DNA from: Alphaproteobacteria bacterium | GTDB lineage: Bacteria > Pseudomonadota > Alphaproteobacteria > Rickettsiales > SXRF01 | Assembly: GCA_025362975.1 (NCBI GenBank) | Contig: JANYES010000016.1 | Span: 1-50,011 of the forward strand | Reading direction: 5' to 3' | Length of the DNA stretch: 50,011 nucleotides | Shown here: one piece after another, positions 6,464 through 14,290 of the stretch | Position numbering within the stretch: position 1 is the stretch's first letter | Layout of the letters: every line of letters starts with the position of its first letter | Program-made: the position numbers and the translations under genes | Notes under the pieces: model-generated | Databases searched by the model: none | What the model was told of the DNA's origin: nothing | Seen by the model: only the letters and a program-made list of their open reading frames with translations

Positions 6464-7861
6464 ATGATTGAGCCGCAGGAAAGGACAGAAAAGCGTTCGT
6501 TCGATTTCACCGTCCGCGCCACCTGCATCGCCGCGCTGGCGCTGATAGCATGCGCGTTTAGATTGTTTTTTCCTTTTGAGCGCATGCTCAAATTCGTGCC
6601 GCAATGGCAGCGCCTTGCTTTCCTTCCCGTCTGGGCCAACTGGCTGATCGGCGCTCTCGCCGTGGGCGCACTGCTATGGCTGTTGATTCGCCCGCGTAAT
6701 CGCATCGCCGCGGCCGCGGTCTTTGCCATCGTAACGCTCATGGTGCTTCAGGACGTCGACCGTTTCTCTTCAGGCCTGTGGATGTATGGTTTCATCATGA
6801 TTGTCATCGTAGTGGGGCAGGGGGGAACGCAAAAAGGCATGCAGGCTGTGCGGCTGATGTTCGGCGGCGCGTTTATCTGGTCGGGCACCCATAAATGCAC
6901 GCCGATTTTCTACCGCGACGTGCTTCCCGTACTCATGCAGCCGTATCACAGTTTCACCGAGCCGACCGGCGTGCTGGACATCGTCTTCATGACGTTGATG
7001 TACAGCTTCGCGCCTTTACAGATTCTCATCGGCGGGCTGTTGTTCGTGCCGCGCGGGCGCAAGCTTGCCTGCCAGCTTTGCATTATTTCCATTGTGCAGC
7101 TCTTCTTCCTGTTCGGCCCCCTCCAGCGAGTCGATTACCTCGCCATGTGGCCGTGGTATATCTGGCTCTACGCCGTCACCTTGCGCCTCTTCGGCGAAGC
7201 CCAGACTAACCGCCGCTCACAATTCCTGCTCTATGATATGGAAGGCTTAAGCGTCGTGGCGTTTATCCTCTACATCATCGCCCCGCTTAACGCCTTCTTC
7301 GCGCCGTGGTACGCATTGCCGGGCTTCAAATACGCCTCCGGCGATCAGGCCTATGCCATACTGGCATTCCAAAGCGAAGAAAGCTTTACAGGCGTGCCCA
7401 ACGATGTGCTTCAAAAACTCGTGCCAAGAATCTACCCCTCCACCGTGCCGCAATGGGTGAAGGCCGAATTCTACAGCCCGCTCTACCCACGCCCCGATTT
7501 GCACTTGTCCTACCCCGACCCCGCCTGCCAGACCCCGCGCGACCCCAACCGCGTCACCCAGCGCATGTTTTACGTTTCTGCGTTCAGGCACAGCAACGAC
7601 AAGACCTGGCATTTTCTGCGCCTCAATGAACTCGCTGATAATGAATTTAATATGCCCCTCTTTCCGACCCGCTTTACCTACGCGGTGGCTTCGCTCGGCA
7701 TGTGCCGCTATCTTGACCACCCCGGCACGGCGCGGATGGATTATTACAGCGCCTCGCGCCTGATGCACCACATGCGCGCCGCAGATACCTATCCTCTGTG
7801 CCGTTGGAAGGGTCGCTCTGACCCGGTTAAAAAATGGCGCAGGATGATTCCGTATAAATAA
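6464..7861 (+). CDS. Polytopic membrane protein, HTTM/DoxX-like, with a long C-terminal domain
   Basis: The 465-residue product has about seven to eight hydrophobic helices between residues 18 and 280, then a soluble C-terminal region of about 185 residues rich in Pro, Tyr and Arg. The segment GGAFIWSGTHKCTPIFYRD (around 132-150) recalls the YFxSGxxK helix of HTTM (gamma-carboxylase-like) and DoxX membrane proteins, but the match is weak and I see no catalytic residues. It probably sits in the inner membrane with the C-terminal part on one face. It follows a secreted hydrolase by 7 bases and ends at a strong terminator. This may be a two-gene envelope operon at the edge of the exosortase cluster. 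Confidence 0.55.
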   Translation: MIEPQERTEKRSFDFTVRATCIAALALIACAFRLFFPFERMLKFVPQWQRLAFLPVWANWLIGALAVGALLWLLIRPRNRIAAAAVFAIVTLMVLQDVDRFSSGLWMYGFIMIVIVVGQGGTQKGMQAVRLMFGGAFIWSGTHKCTPIFYRDVLPVLMQPYHSFTEPTGVLDIVFMTLMYSFAPLQILIGGLLFVPRGRKLACQLCIISIVQLFFLFGPLQRVDYLAMWPWYIWLYAVTLRLFGEAQTNRRSQFLLYDMEGLSVVAFILYIIAPLNAFFAPWYALPGFKYASGDQAYAILAFQSEESFTGVPNDVLQKLVPRIYPSTVPQWVKAEFYSPLYPRPDLHLSYPDPACQTPRDPNRVTQRMFYVSAFRHSNDKTWHFLRLNELADNEFNMPLFPTRFTYAVASLGMCRYLDHPGTARMDYYSASRLMHHMRAADTYPLCRWKGRSDPVKKWRRMIPYK

Positions 7862-7893
7862 AAAAGCCGCCGGAATCAACCGGCGGCTTTTTT
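7859..7893. terminator. Bidirectional terminator between convergent genes
   Basis: A perfect 12-bp stem AAAAGCCGCCGG / CCGGCGGCTTTT with loop AATCAA carries A-rich and T-rich flanks. It separates the plus-strand membrane protein from the minus-strand VPEMP protein and can serve both. Confidence 0.88.
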
Positions 7894-7912
7894 AAAAAAA
7901 GATAACGAGGCT

Positions 7913-8206
7913 TTACGCGTAGAGCGAAGCCTGGCAATTTTTGCGGATTGCGCGCAATGCCACAAACGTCATGACGATCAGCACCGGAACCATCATGAGC
8001 GGCATTTCAGGCACAGGATCGAGCTGGGTGACCGAATCGACTGTAATGGTCTCCGCATAAGCTTCCGTCATGAAGACATGATACAGGGCGCTGGTATCCG
8101 GCAGGTTAATACCCCCGGTCAGCACTACGCCGAGCGCATCGGTCAGCGCAAACAGCTTAAGGCCGCGAACTACGGATTTATTAAAAATTCTGCTGTCTGC
8201 TTTCAT
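7913..8206 (-). CDS. Small exported protein with PEP-CTERM-like (VPEMP) sorting tail; likely exosortase substrate
   Basis: The 97-residue product has a hydrophobic N-terminal segment (about 17-35). A possible signal-peptidase site TEAYA|ETIT lies after residue 51. Next come a short hydrophilic stretch, the motif VPEMP at 65-69, a hydrophobic helix (LMMVPVLIVMTFVAL, 70-84) and a basic end (RAIRKN, 85-90). Motif plus helix plus basic cluster is the tripartite layout of exosortase substrates such as PEP-CTERM proteins. The next gene on the same strand, 127 bp upstream (8334-9344), encodes an exosortase, which supports the pairing. The exported part would be only about 15-35 residues, unusually small. 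Substrate status is inferred from layout and neighbourhood, not proven. Confidence 0.6.
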   Translation of the reverse strand: MKADSRIFNKSVVRGLKLFALTDALGVVLTGGINLPDTSALYHVFMTEAYAETITVDSVTQLDPVPEMPLMMVPVLIVMTFVALRAIRKNCQASLYA

Positions 8207-8333
8207 AGGAAATCCCCATTATTAATTGCTACCTATCAATTCTATACTAAGCGACTGGCTTTATCAACCCTGTTTACACGCCGAAACACCGCTGTAAACC
8301 TTACAACAACATAATTTTTAACGATTTTTTAAT

Positions 8334-9344
8334 TTACTGCCGCACCGCGCGTGCCTTGGCGGCGGCACGGATGGCACGCTTGTAGACGATCATGGCGAAT
8401 ACCGTAAACGCAATGAAATAATATATCTGCCCCGCAAATGAGTGGAACATCTGCTTAGGCGCCCCGCGCCATTCCTGCATCGCTTCCGACGCGTCCGGCA
8501 TGGATGCGAAATAGGCGATGGTAAATAACGACGCGATACGCAGGCAATTCACGAGGAACATATAAAGGAAGCCCACAAGGTACATTTCGATCAGATGCAT
8601 GCGCCTGAAAATCGGCCAGTCGAACATCAAAATCGCCGATAGCAGGAACTGGAACATGAAAATCCCCTCAATACCGCTGCATGGGCGATACACCGCCAGC
8701 ATGTAATAGCGCGAAAACAGCCGCACATTCTCCCCGTCGCTGACATTCACCCCGATCTGAAACCCGATAGAATGCAGCATGCAATACACCACGAACGCCG
8801 TCGATTGGCACAGCCGCTCGAACAAGAACGTGTCGAACAGATTATACAGGCAACTCACGCACGACCCGAACGCCGCCACCGCCCCAAGCACCGGACTGGA
8901 ACGCACACGGTGGCAGAATGCCAAGAACGGCACCATGATAAACAGCCCCAAAACAATACTGGTAGCCAGAAAAATTGCCGCGATATCGTCGTGCTTCTTC
9001 GCGTTGATATTGAAGCCGATGATGAACAACACGAGGCTGGCGATCAACACGCCCAGCGAAAATCGCGTCTGTATTTTTTCCTGCCGGTTCAGCGCGCGAA
9101 TCAGCAACAGGAACGAAAACGGCAGCGTAAATAAATATGAAGCCGGAAAAATCATCACTGATTCGGTGATGGTGGTGTGGTCGGGAAACACCCAGCCGCG
9201 CTTGATCCACCCGTGGATATTGATGGCCAGCAGCCCCAGAAGGCTGAAGCCGCCAATCTTTAAATAATGCCCCAGATCGCTGGTAGCGAGTGTAGAAAAC
9301 AGGGTGCGGATTTTTTGTTCGTGGCTTTTCTTTGGGTCGGGCAT
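8334..9344 (-). CDS. Exosortase/archaeosortase family transpeptidase
   Basis: The multi-pass membrane protein (336 residues from the ATG at 9344) has the three catalytic signatures of exosortases. They are Cys222 in YRPCSGIEG, Arg269 in FLVNCLRIASL, and His301 in MFHSFAGQIYY, each in or beside a membrane helix. Exosortases cleave a C-terminal sorting tail and are thought to transfer the substrate to an envelope acceptor. The frame stays open to an upstream ATG at 9473, but that form would overlap the divergent glycosyltransferase gene. MPDPKKSHEQK leaves a 35-bp divergent spacer, so I prefer it. Neighbours are a VPEMP-tailed small protein and two glycosyltransferases, typical exosortase company. 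The subfamily is not identified. Confidence 0.85.
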   Translation of the reverse strand: MPDPKKSHEQKIRTLFSTLATSDLGHYLKIGGFSLLGLLAINIHGWIKRGWVFPDHTTITESVMIFPASYLFTLPFSFLLLIRALNRQEKIQTRFSLGVLIASLVLFIIGFNINAKKHDDIAAIFLATSIVLGLFIMVPFLAFCHRVRSSPVLGAVAAFGSCVSCLYNLFDTFLFERLCQSTAFVVYCMLHSIGFQIGVNVSDGENVRLFSRYYMLAVYRPCSGIEGIFMFQFLLSAILMFDWPIFRRMHLIEMYLVGFLYMFLVNCLRIASLFTIAYFASMPDASEAMQEWRGAPKQMFHSFAGQIYYFIAFTVFAMIVYKRAIRAAAKARAVRQ

Positions 9345-9379
9345 TGTCTTTAAGTGTCGAGATATGTTATCTGTAAAGT

Positions 9380-10951
9380 ATGACAGATTGGCTGCAAAAA
9401 GCAAAACTTCCGTTCGCCCGTATGCTTCGGGGCGGGTTGAAAAAAATACAACATTTGCCGCCCGGGCAGGCACTGCAGTTGGCCCTCATGGCCGCGCTCG
9501 CGCTGACGGCCTATTGGTATGCACGGTATTTCTCCGTCGTCATTTTCCGTTCCTACCCCTTTACCCACGACGAATACGTGAACAACTACCAGGCTCGCAT
9601 CTTCGCCGCCGGGCGTATGATGCTGCACATCAACGAGATGTTCGAGCCGATGATCGAAGTGTTCATGATTAGCTACAATGATTATATTTTTTCCAAATAT
9701 CCGCCGGGATTTTCCGCCATCCTTGCCATCGGCGCGCTGCTAGGCAAAGCCAACCTCGTCAACCCCTTCATCACCGCCGTATCGTCCTGCGTCATTTTCG
9801 TCTTGCTGCGGCGCATGTTTTCCGTGTTGGTCGCCGCCTGCACGGTCCTGCTGCTAGTCCTCAACTCCTATTTCCTTGGCTTTGGCGGCAGCTATTTCCC
9901 GCAACCGCTGACGCTGCTCATTGCCGCCTTCGTGTTTTATTTCTACCAACGCCACGAAGCCGACGGCCGTCGCCGCAATTTGTTCGCCGCCGCCTTCGTC
10001 ATCGGCCTGTGTTTTCTTGTCCGCCCGCTCGACGCGTTCTGCTTATTGCTCACCTTCTGCACCGCGCTGCTCTTCGAACCGGGCCGCACGCGCATACGCT
10101 GCATCACCGACATCGCCTGCTTCGGCACCGCCGGTTCATGCGGGTTGCTGGTGTTGATGCTCTACAATTACTGGCTGGTCGAGTGCTTCTGCGTCGCCGT
10201 GTACCCGATCTGGGATAGCGAGTTCAAAATCGTCGAGCCCACCGCCCTCAGCTGGCAGGAAAACCTGCTTCATGTCGCCATGCAATACGCCGATTCGCTA
10301 CTGCCGTATTTCCAGCTCAACCTGATCGAAAAATTCATTCCCATCATCGGCCCGATGTTCCTGTTCTTCGCGCTCGCCGGCGTGTTCGCCACTCCTAACA
10401 CCCTGTGCTGCGCCAGCGTGCTCTACATCATCGTGCAGGTATTATTCTACAACTTCCACCAGCAGGTCGGCGTATTCATCGCCAACGCCGGCTGGCCGCA
10501 ATACGGCACGCGATACTGGTATCCGCTTATCGTCCCGCTCTGCGTCCTCGCCGCCAACGGCTTGCGCTTCGCGCTGAAAAAGTTGCCGCTCTATGCTTTC
10601 GCCGCGCTCGTCGTCTTCACACTCACGCTGCAAATCACCCGCATCAACAGCGATGCCGCCGACTATAAGCAACGCTTTGACGACGTGCTGCGCATTAAAT
10701 ACGCCTTCGAGAAACGCTGCCCCGGCAAGGCTGTGGCCATTCTGTTCCCGCACGAATGGTACTTCTATTTAAACAAAAAAGAGTTCATCACGGTGGACGA
10801 TTTCAAGCGCAACATGTTCATGACCGGCCCGCTTTATTACGTGAACACCCTCAACGAAGCCATATGGTTCATTCAGCGCCGCCGCGATTACCATGTCTGC
10901 CAGTTCTTCCTCCACGAACACATCATGGACAACTGGCACAAGGAAAAATAA
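9380..10951 (+). CDS. GT-C-type membrane glycosyltransferase (GT39/ArnT-like)
   Basis: The 523-residue polytopic protein has roughly ten or more membrane helices. After the first helix, the periplasmic loop carries FTHDEYVNNYQ (Asp64-Glu65). This matches the conserved acidic pair of GT-C enzymes that use polyprenyl-phosphate sugars, such as PMT, ArnT and related proteins. A KYPPGFSA motif follows in the next loop, also typical. It would transfer a lipid-linked sugar to a protein or glycan on the periplasmic side. The donor could be made by the neighbouring GT2 enzyme. It is divergent from the exosortase across 35 bp. Its TAA directly abuts the TAA of the convergent GT2 gene with no base between. 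Acceptor unknown. Confidence 0.72.
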   Translation: MTDWLQKAKLPFARMLRGGLKKIQHLPPGQALQLALMAALALTAYWYARYFSVVIFRSYPFTHDEYVNNYQARIFAAGRMMLHINEMFEPMIEVFMISYNDYIFSKYPPGFSAILAIGALLGKANLVNPFITAVSSCVIFVLLRRMFSVLVAACTVLLLVLNSYFLGFGGSYFPQPLTLLIAAFVFYFYQRHEADGRRRNLFAAAFVIGLCFLVRPLDAFCLLLTFCTALLFEPGRTRIRCITDIACFGTAGSCGLLVLMLYNYWLVECFCVAVYPIWDSEFKIVEPTALSWQENLLHVAMQYADSLLPYFQLNLIEKFIPIIGPMFLFFALAGVFATPNTLCCASVLYIIVQVLFYNFHQQVGVFIANAGWPQYGTRYWYPLIVPLCVLAANGLRFALKKLPLYAFAALVVFTLTLQITRINSDAADYKQRFDDVLRIKYAFEKRCPGKAVAILFPHEWYFYLNKKEFITVDDFKRNMFMTGPLYYVNTLNEAIWFIQRRRDYHVCQFFLHEHIMDNWHKEK

Positions 10952-11923
10952 TTACTGTTCGGAAATATCCACCAGCCGGTAGCGAATGTCTTCCAGCAGC
11001 ATGCGGTTGACCTTTACGCTGTTGCAGATCAGCCCGGTTAAAAATGTCATCACCGCCGCCGATCCCAACACAATCGCCATCATCAGCGCCGGCATATACC
11101 CCACGCCTTGCCCCATCGCCATGTAGCGGATGTAACGCGACGCCATCGCTAAGCTCAGCACCATCAGCACCGCCGACACCGACGAAAAGAACACCAGCGG
11201 CCTGAACAGAATCAGCACATGGATAATCGTCTGCGCCGATTTCACAATATAATTTAAATTGCTGCGAATCAGCCGCGACGGCCGCAGCTCCTCGGGATTG
11301 ACTCGAATCGGCACGCAGGTCATCGGAATATTCTTATACCCGAGCTGAATAATCATTTCGATCGTATACGTGTATTTCGTCACGATATTAAGCCGCTTTG
11401 CCACGTCCCGGTGAATCGCGCGGAACCCCGACGGCACGTCCTCGATATTCGTTTTCGAAATAAACCGCACCACACGGCTGCCGAACCGCTGGAAGAATTT
11501 CTTCACCGTCGAGAAGCGTTGAATCTGCAAAATCGGCCGCGTGCCGATTACCACCATCGCGCTGTTATCCAGAATCGGCTGCACCAGTTTTTCGATATCG
11601 TCGGCGCAGTACTGGTTGTCCGCATCGGTATTGACAATCGTGTGTGCGCCCAGCTTCACCGATGCTTCCAGCCCGCTCATAAACGCGCTCGCCAGCCCTC
11701 TATTATACCCGTGGCGAACGATGTGATGCACGCCCAGCGCGCGCGCCACATCCACCGTCCGGTCCGTAGACCCGTCATCGATCACTAGAACTTCCACCGT
11801 ATCGTAACCCGCGACCGAAAGCGGCAGCGCCTTCAGCGTAACCGGCAGCGAGTCCTCCTCGTTGAAGCAAGGAATCTGTATAATTAACTTCCGCTTACGC
11901 GTATCGTCCGGTATCTCTGTCAT
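10952..11923 (-). CDS. GT2 family glycosyltransferase (polyprenyl-phosphate sugar synthase type)
   Basis: The 323-residue protein has an N-terminal GT-A domain. It starts LIIQIPCFNEEDSLP, then carries VLVIDDGSTD (46-54) and the metal/nucleotide-binding TDADNQY (99-105). Residues about 235-312 hold two membrane helices. This is the layout of DPM1/GtrB-like enzymes that load a sugar from a nucleotide donor onto polyprenyl phosphate at the cytoplasmic face. The product is the usual donor for GT-C enzymes, and one is encoded next to it on the other strand. The sugar identity cannot be read from sequence. The stop codon abuts that of the GT-C gene. Confidence 0.85.
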   Translation of the reverse strand: MTEIPDDTRKRKLIIQIPCFNEEDSLPVTLKALPLSVAGYDTVEVLVIDDGSTDRTVDVARALGVHHIVRHGYNRGLASAFMSGLEASVKLGAHTIVNTDADNQYCADDIEKLVQPILDNSAMVVIGTRPILQIQRFSTVKKFFQRFGSRVVRFISKTNIEDVPSGFRAIHRDVAKRLNIVTKYTYTIEMIIQLGYKNIPMTCVPIRVNPEELRPSRLIRSNLNYIVKSAQTIIHVLILFRPLVFFSSVSAVLMVLSLAMASRYIRYMAMGQGVGYMPALMMAIVLGSAAVMTFLTGLICNSVKVNRMLLEDIRYRLVDISEQ

Positions 11924-11988
11924 GGCTTAAGCTATACGCCTTGCTCGCCTCCTTGTCACCTGCTTCTTATCGTCTTATACTCCCGCGC

Positions 11989-12369
11989 ATGCAAACCTCC
12001 ACGCCCCCAGTCCAAGCTGAATTCTGGCTCACCGCCTTGCGCGGCCTCGTCCGCCGCTGTCCCGCCTGTGGCCACGGCAAGCTGATGAAATCCTACCTCA
12101 AGCCTGTAGGCGAATGCAGCGAGTGCCACGAACCCTATGGCCATATCCGCGCCGATGACGGCCCCGCGTGGCTCACCATCGTCCTCGTCGGCCACATCCT
12201 GGGCCCCATCCTCCTCACCGTCATTCCAAACTCCACATGGCCCGACTGGCTCTCCCTCATCCTCTGGCCCAGTTTCGCCTTCATTCTCGCACTCTTCATC
12301 CTGCCGCGCGCCAAAGGACTGTTCATCGCACTCATCTGGCGCGCCCGCTGCGCCGGTTCGGAACAATAA
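11989..12369 (+). CDS. DUF983 family membrane protein with zinc-ribbon-like cysteines
   Basis: I chose the ATG at 11989 (126 residues, starting MQTSTPPVQAEFW) over a TTG at 11941, which adds an unlikely extension. Four cysteines form a ribbon: CPAC (24-27) and CSEC (43-46). The family signature YGHIRADDGPAWLTI follows, then two membrane helices. DUF983 proteins are small inner-membrane proteins of unknown function, common in alphaproteobacteria and sometimes near cytochrome oxidase genes. Here the gene lies one base ahead of a quinone oxidoreductase (TAA c ATG), so the two are probably co-transcribed. Confidence 0.82.
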   Translation: MQTSTPPVQAEFWLTALRGLVRRCPACGHGKLMKSYLKPVGECSECHEPYGHIRADDGPAWLTIVLVGHILGPILLTVIPNSTWPDWLSLILWPSFAFILALFILPRAKGLFIALIWRARCAGSEQ

Positions 12370-12370
12370 C

Positions 12371-13348
12371 ATGCGCTACATCGACTACAAAGACGGCGGC
12401 CCCGAACTCCTCACTATCGCCACCAAACCCACTCCCGAACCCAAGCCCGACGAACTCCTCATCCGCGTGCAAGCCGCCGGCGTCAACCGCCCCGACATCG
12501 TCCAGCGCAAAGGCCTTTATCCTCCGCCGCCAGGAGCCAGCCCCATCCTCGGCCTCGAAGTCGCAGGCGAGGTAGAAGCCATAGGCGCAAACGTCACCAT
12601 TTATAAAAAAGGCGACCGCGTCTGCGCCCTAACCAACGGCGGCGGTTACGCCGAATTCGTCGTCGCCCCTGCCACCCAATGCCTACCGTGGCCCATCGGC
12701 TACGACGCCATCCGCGCCGCAGCATTGCCTGAAAACATGTTCACCGTCTGGTCCAACCTCTTCATGAGACCAACCGTCCGCGCGGGCGAAACCCTCCTTG
12801 TCCACGGCGGTTCCAGCGGCATCGGCCTGACCGCCTTACATCTCGCCCATGCGCTCGGCATCAAAACTTTCACCACCGCCGGTAACGCCGAAAAATGCGC
12901 CGCCTGCGAGCGGGCAGGGGCTATCGCCATCAATTATAAAACTGAAGATTTCGAAAAGCGCATTGCCGAACTCACAGATAACAAAGGTGTCGACGCCATC
13001 CTCGATATGGTCGGTGCTGCCTACCTGCCGCGCAACCTCAACTGCCTCGCGCATGACGGCCGCCTCGTCCAGATCGCCGTCCAGACTGGCTCAAAGGCTG
13101 AACTCAACCTCTCGCAAATGATGACCCGCCGCCTCATCCTCACCGGTTCCACCCTACGCCCGCGCAGCGCAACCGAAAAAGCCGCCATCGCCCAGTCTCT
13201 GCTAGAACACGTCTGGCCTATCTTAGCTCAAGGCCAAGCCGCCCCTACCATCCATGAAGTTTTCCCTTTCGAAGAGGTCGCCCAGGCCCACGCCCTTATG
13301 GAATCCAGCCAGCACATCGGCAAGATCATTTTGAGACTGGCCGCGTAA
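12371..13348 (+). CDS. NAD(P)H quinone oxidoreductase, PIG3-like zinc-independent MDR family
   Basis: The 325-residue protein has the GroES-like catalytic domain (1 to about 125). It carries AAGVNRPDIVQRKGLYPPPPG and ILGLEVAGEVEAIG, the hallmark of PIG3-type quinone oxidoreductases. The Rossmann domain includes HGGSSGIGL (145-153). No structural-zinc cysteine cluster is present, which fits the zinc-independent branch. It likely reduces quinones with NADPH in the cytoplasm. The true start is the ATG at 12371; the frame is open further upstream, but that would lie inside the DUF983 gene. It begins one base after the DUF983 stop. Confidence 0.87.
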   Translation: MRYIDYKDGGPELLTIATKPTPEPKPDELLIRVQAAGVNRPDIVQRKGLYPPPPGASPILGLEVAGEVEAIGANVTIYKKGDRVCALTNGGGYAEFVVAPATQCLPWPIGYDAIRAAALPENMFTVWSNLFMRPTVRAGETLLVHGGSSGIGLTALHLAHALGIKTFTTAGNAEKCAACERAGAIAINYKTEDFEKRIAELTDNKGVDAILDMVGAAYLPRNLNCLAHDGRLVQIAVQTGSKAELNLSQMMTRRLILTGSTLRPRSATEKAAIAQSLLEHVWPILAQGQAAPTIHEVFPFEEVAQAHALMESSQHIGKIILRLAA

Positions 13349-13438
13349 GCCCCGAAAAATTCTTATAGATTATTTCCCCCACCCTCATTATAAAGACTGG
13401 TATCGAAATCCCGTTACTCCTAATCCATTGATTTATTT

Positions 13439-13852
13439 ATGCAGCATAACGTAAAACGCTCCCCGGCCCGCCCGATTTCGCCGCACCTGACCATCTACCG
13501 CAAGCAGATTTCCTCGGTGCTGTCCATCACCCACCGCATGACCGGTCTGGCCCTGCATTTCGGCACCGCGATCATCGTGCTGTGGCTCTGGTCCTCTGCC
13601 TACGCGCCCGCTTACTACACCACGCTCTACAGCCAGCTTTCCTCCATCCCCGGCCAGATATGCCTGTTCGGCTGGGTCCTGTCGTTTTATTTCCATCTGG
13701 GCAACGGCATCCGCCATTTGTTCTGGGATATGGGCATCGGCTTTAGCCTGCCGGTCATGAAGCGCAGCGGCCTTGCCGTCGTCGGCTTCACACTTGTAAT
13801 GACCGCGCTCACCTGGTTCATCGCTCTCACCACCACCGGAGCCGCCTCATGA
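13439..13852 (+). CDS. sdhC: Succinate dehydrogenase cytochrome b556 subunit
   Basis: The 137-residue membrane anchor of complex II begins with the conserved RPISPHLTIY (11-20) and SITHRMTG (29-36). Three membrane helices follow. His86 in FHLGNGIRHLFWDMG is the expected heme b axial ligand of the SdhC side, and the Ser/Arg in SITHR belong to the ubiquinone site. The length is normal. It is the first gene of sdhC-sdhD-sdhA, and its stop overlaps the sdhD start (ATGA). The 90-bp upstream region is AT-rich and should hold the promoter, although I see no convincing -35/-10 pair. Confidence 0.94.
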   Translation: MQHNVKRSPARPISPHLTIYRKQISSVLSITHRMTGLALHFGTAIIVLWLWSSAYAPAYYTTLYSQLSSIPGQICLFGWVLSFYFHLGNGIRHLFWDMGIGFSLPVMKRSGLAVVGFTLVMTALTWFIALTTTGAAS

Positions 13853-14271
13853 GCACCAACCTGAATAAAGCCCCCGATCTGCGCAGCAAACTAAAACGCG
13901 TCAAAGGCTTAGGCTCCGCCCATCACGGCGCGCAGCACTGGTGGCTGGAGCGCGTCACGTCCGTCGCCCTCGTGCCGCTGAGCCTGTGGTTCGTCTCCTC
14001 GCTCGTCACCGGCATGCTGTCGCCCAACGTCGTCAAAGTCGCCACGTGGTTTGCCTCCCCCGTCAACGCCATCATGATGGTCATGCTGCTCATGACTATG
14101 TTCGTGCACACCCGCATGGGCGTTCAGGTCGTCATCGAAGATTACATTAAATGCCCGTTCAAAAAATACAGCCTGCTGCTGCTCAACACCTTCATCTGCT
14201 ACCTGTTCGCAGCGCTCAGCATCCTCGCCGTCCTGAAGCTGCATTTCCTTGATGTCGGTTCAGCAGTCTAA
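13849..14271 (+). CDS. sdhD: Succinate dehydrogenase membrane anchor subunit
   Basis: The 140-residue hydrophobic protein has three helices and the SdhD start [20 protein letters not shown]. The second helix reads [17 protein letters not shown]. Its His followed by G-x-Q-x-V-I-E-D-Y is the usual SdhD heme/quinone-site region. With SdhC it forms the membrane domain that passes electrons to ubiquinone. Four-base overlap with sdhC suggests translational coupling. sdhA starts 19 bases downstream. Confidence 0.92.
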   Translation: MSTNLNKAPDLRSKLKRVKGLGSAHHGAQHWWLERVTSVALVPLSLWFVSSLVTGMLSPNVVKVATWFASPVNAIMMVMLLMTMFVHTRMGVQVVIEDYIKCPFKKYSLLLLNTFICYLFAALSILAVLKLHFLDVGSAV

Positions 14272-14290
14272 GCCACATAGAGAATCAAAT

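Noticed and set aside
12137-12370. N-terminal extension of the quinone oxidoreductase frame
   Set aside because: The extension is Ser/Pro-rich, overlaps the whole end of the DUF983 gene, and the family N-terminus begins at 12371.
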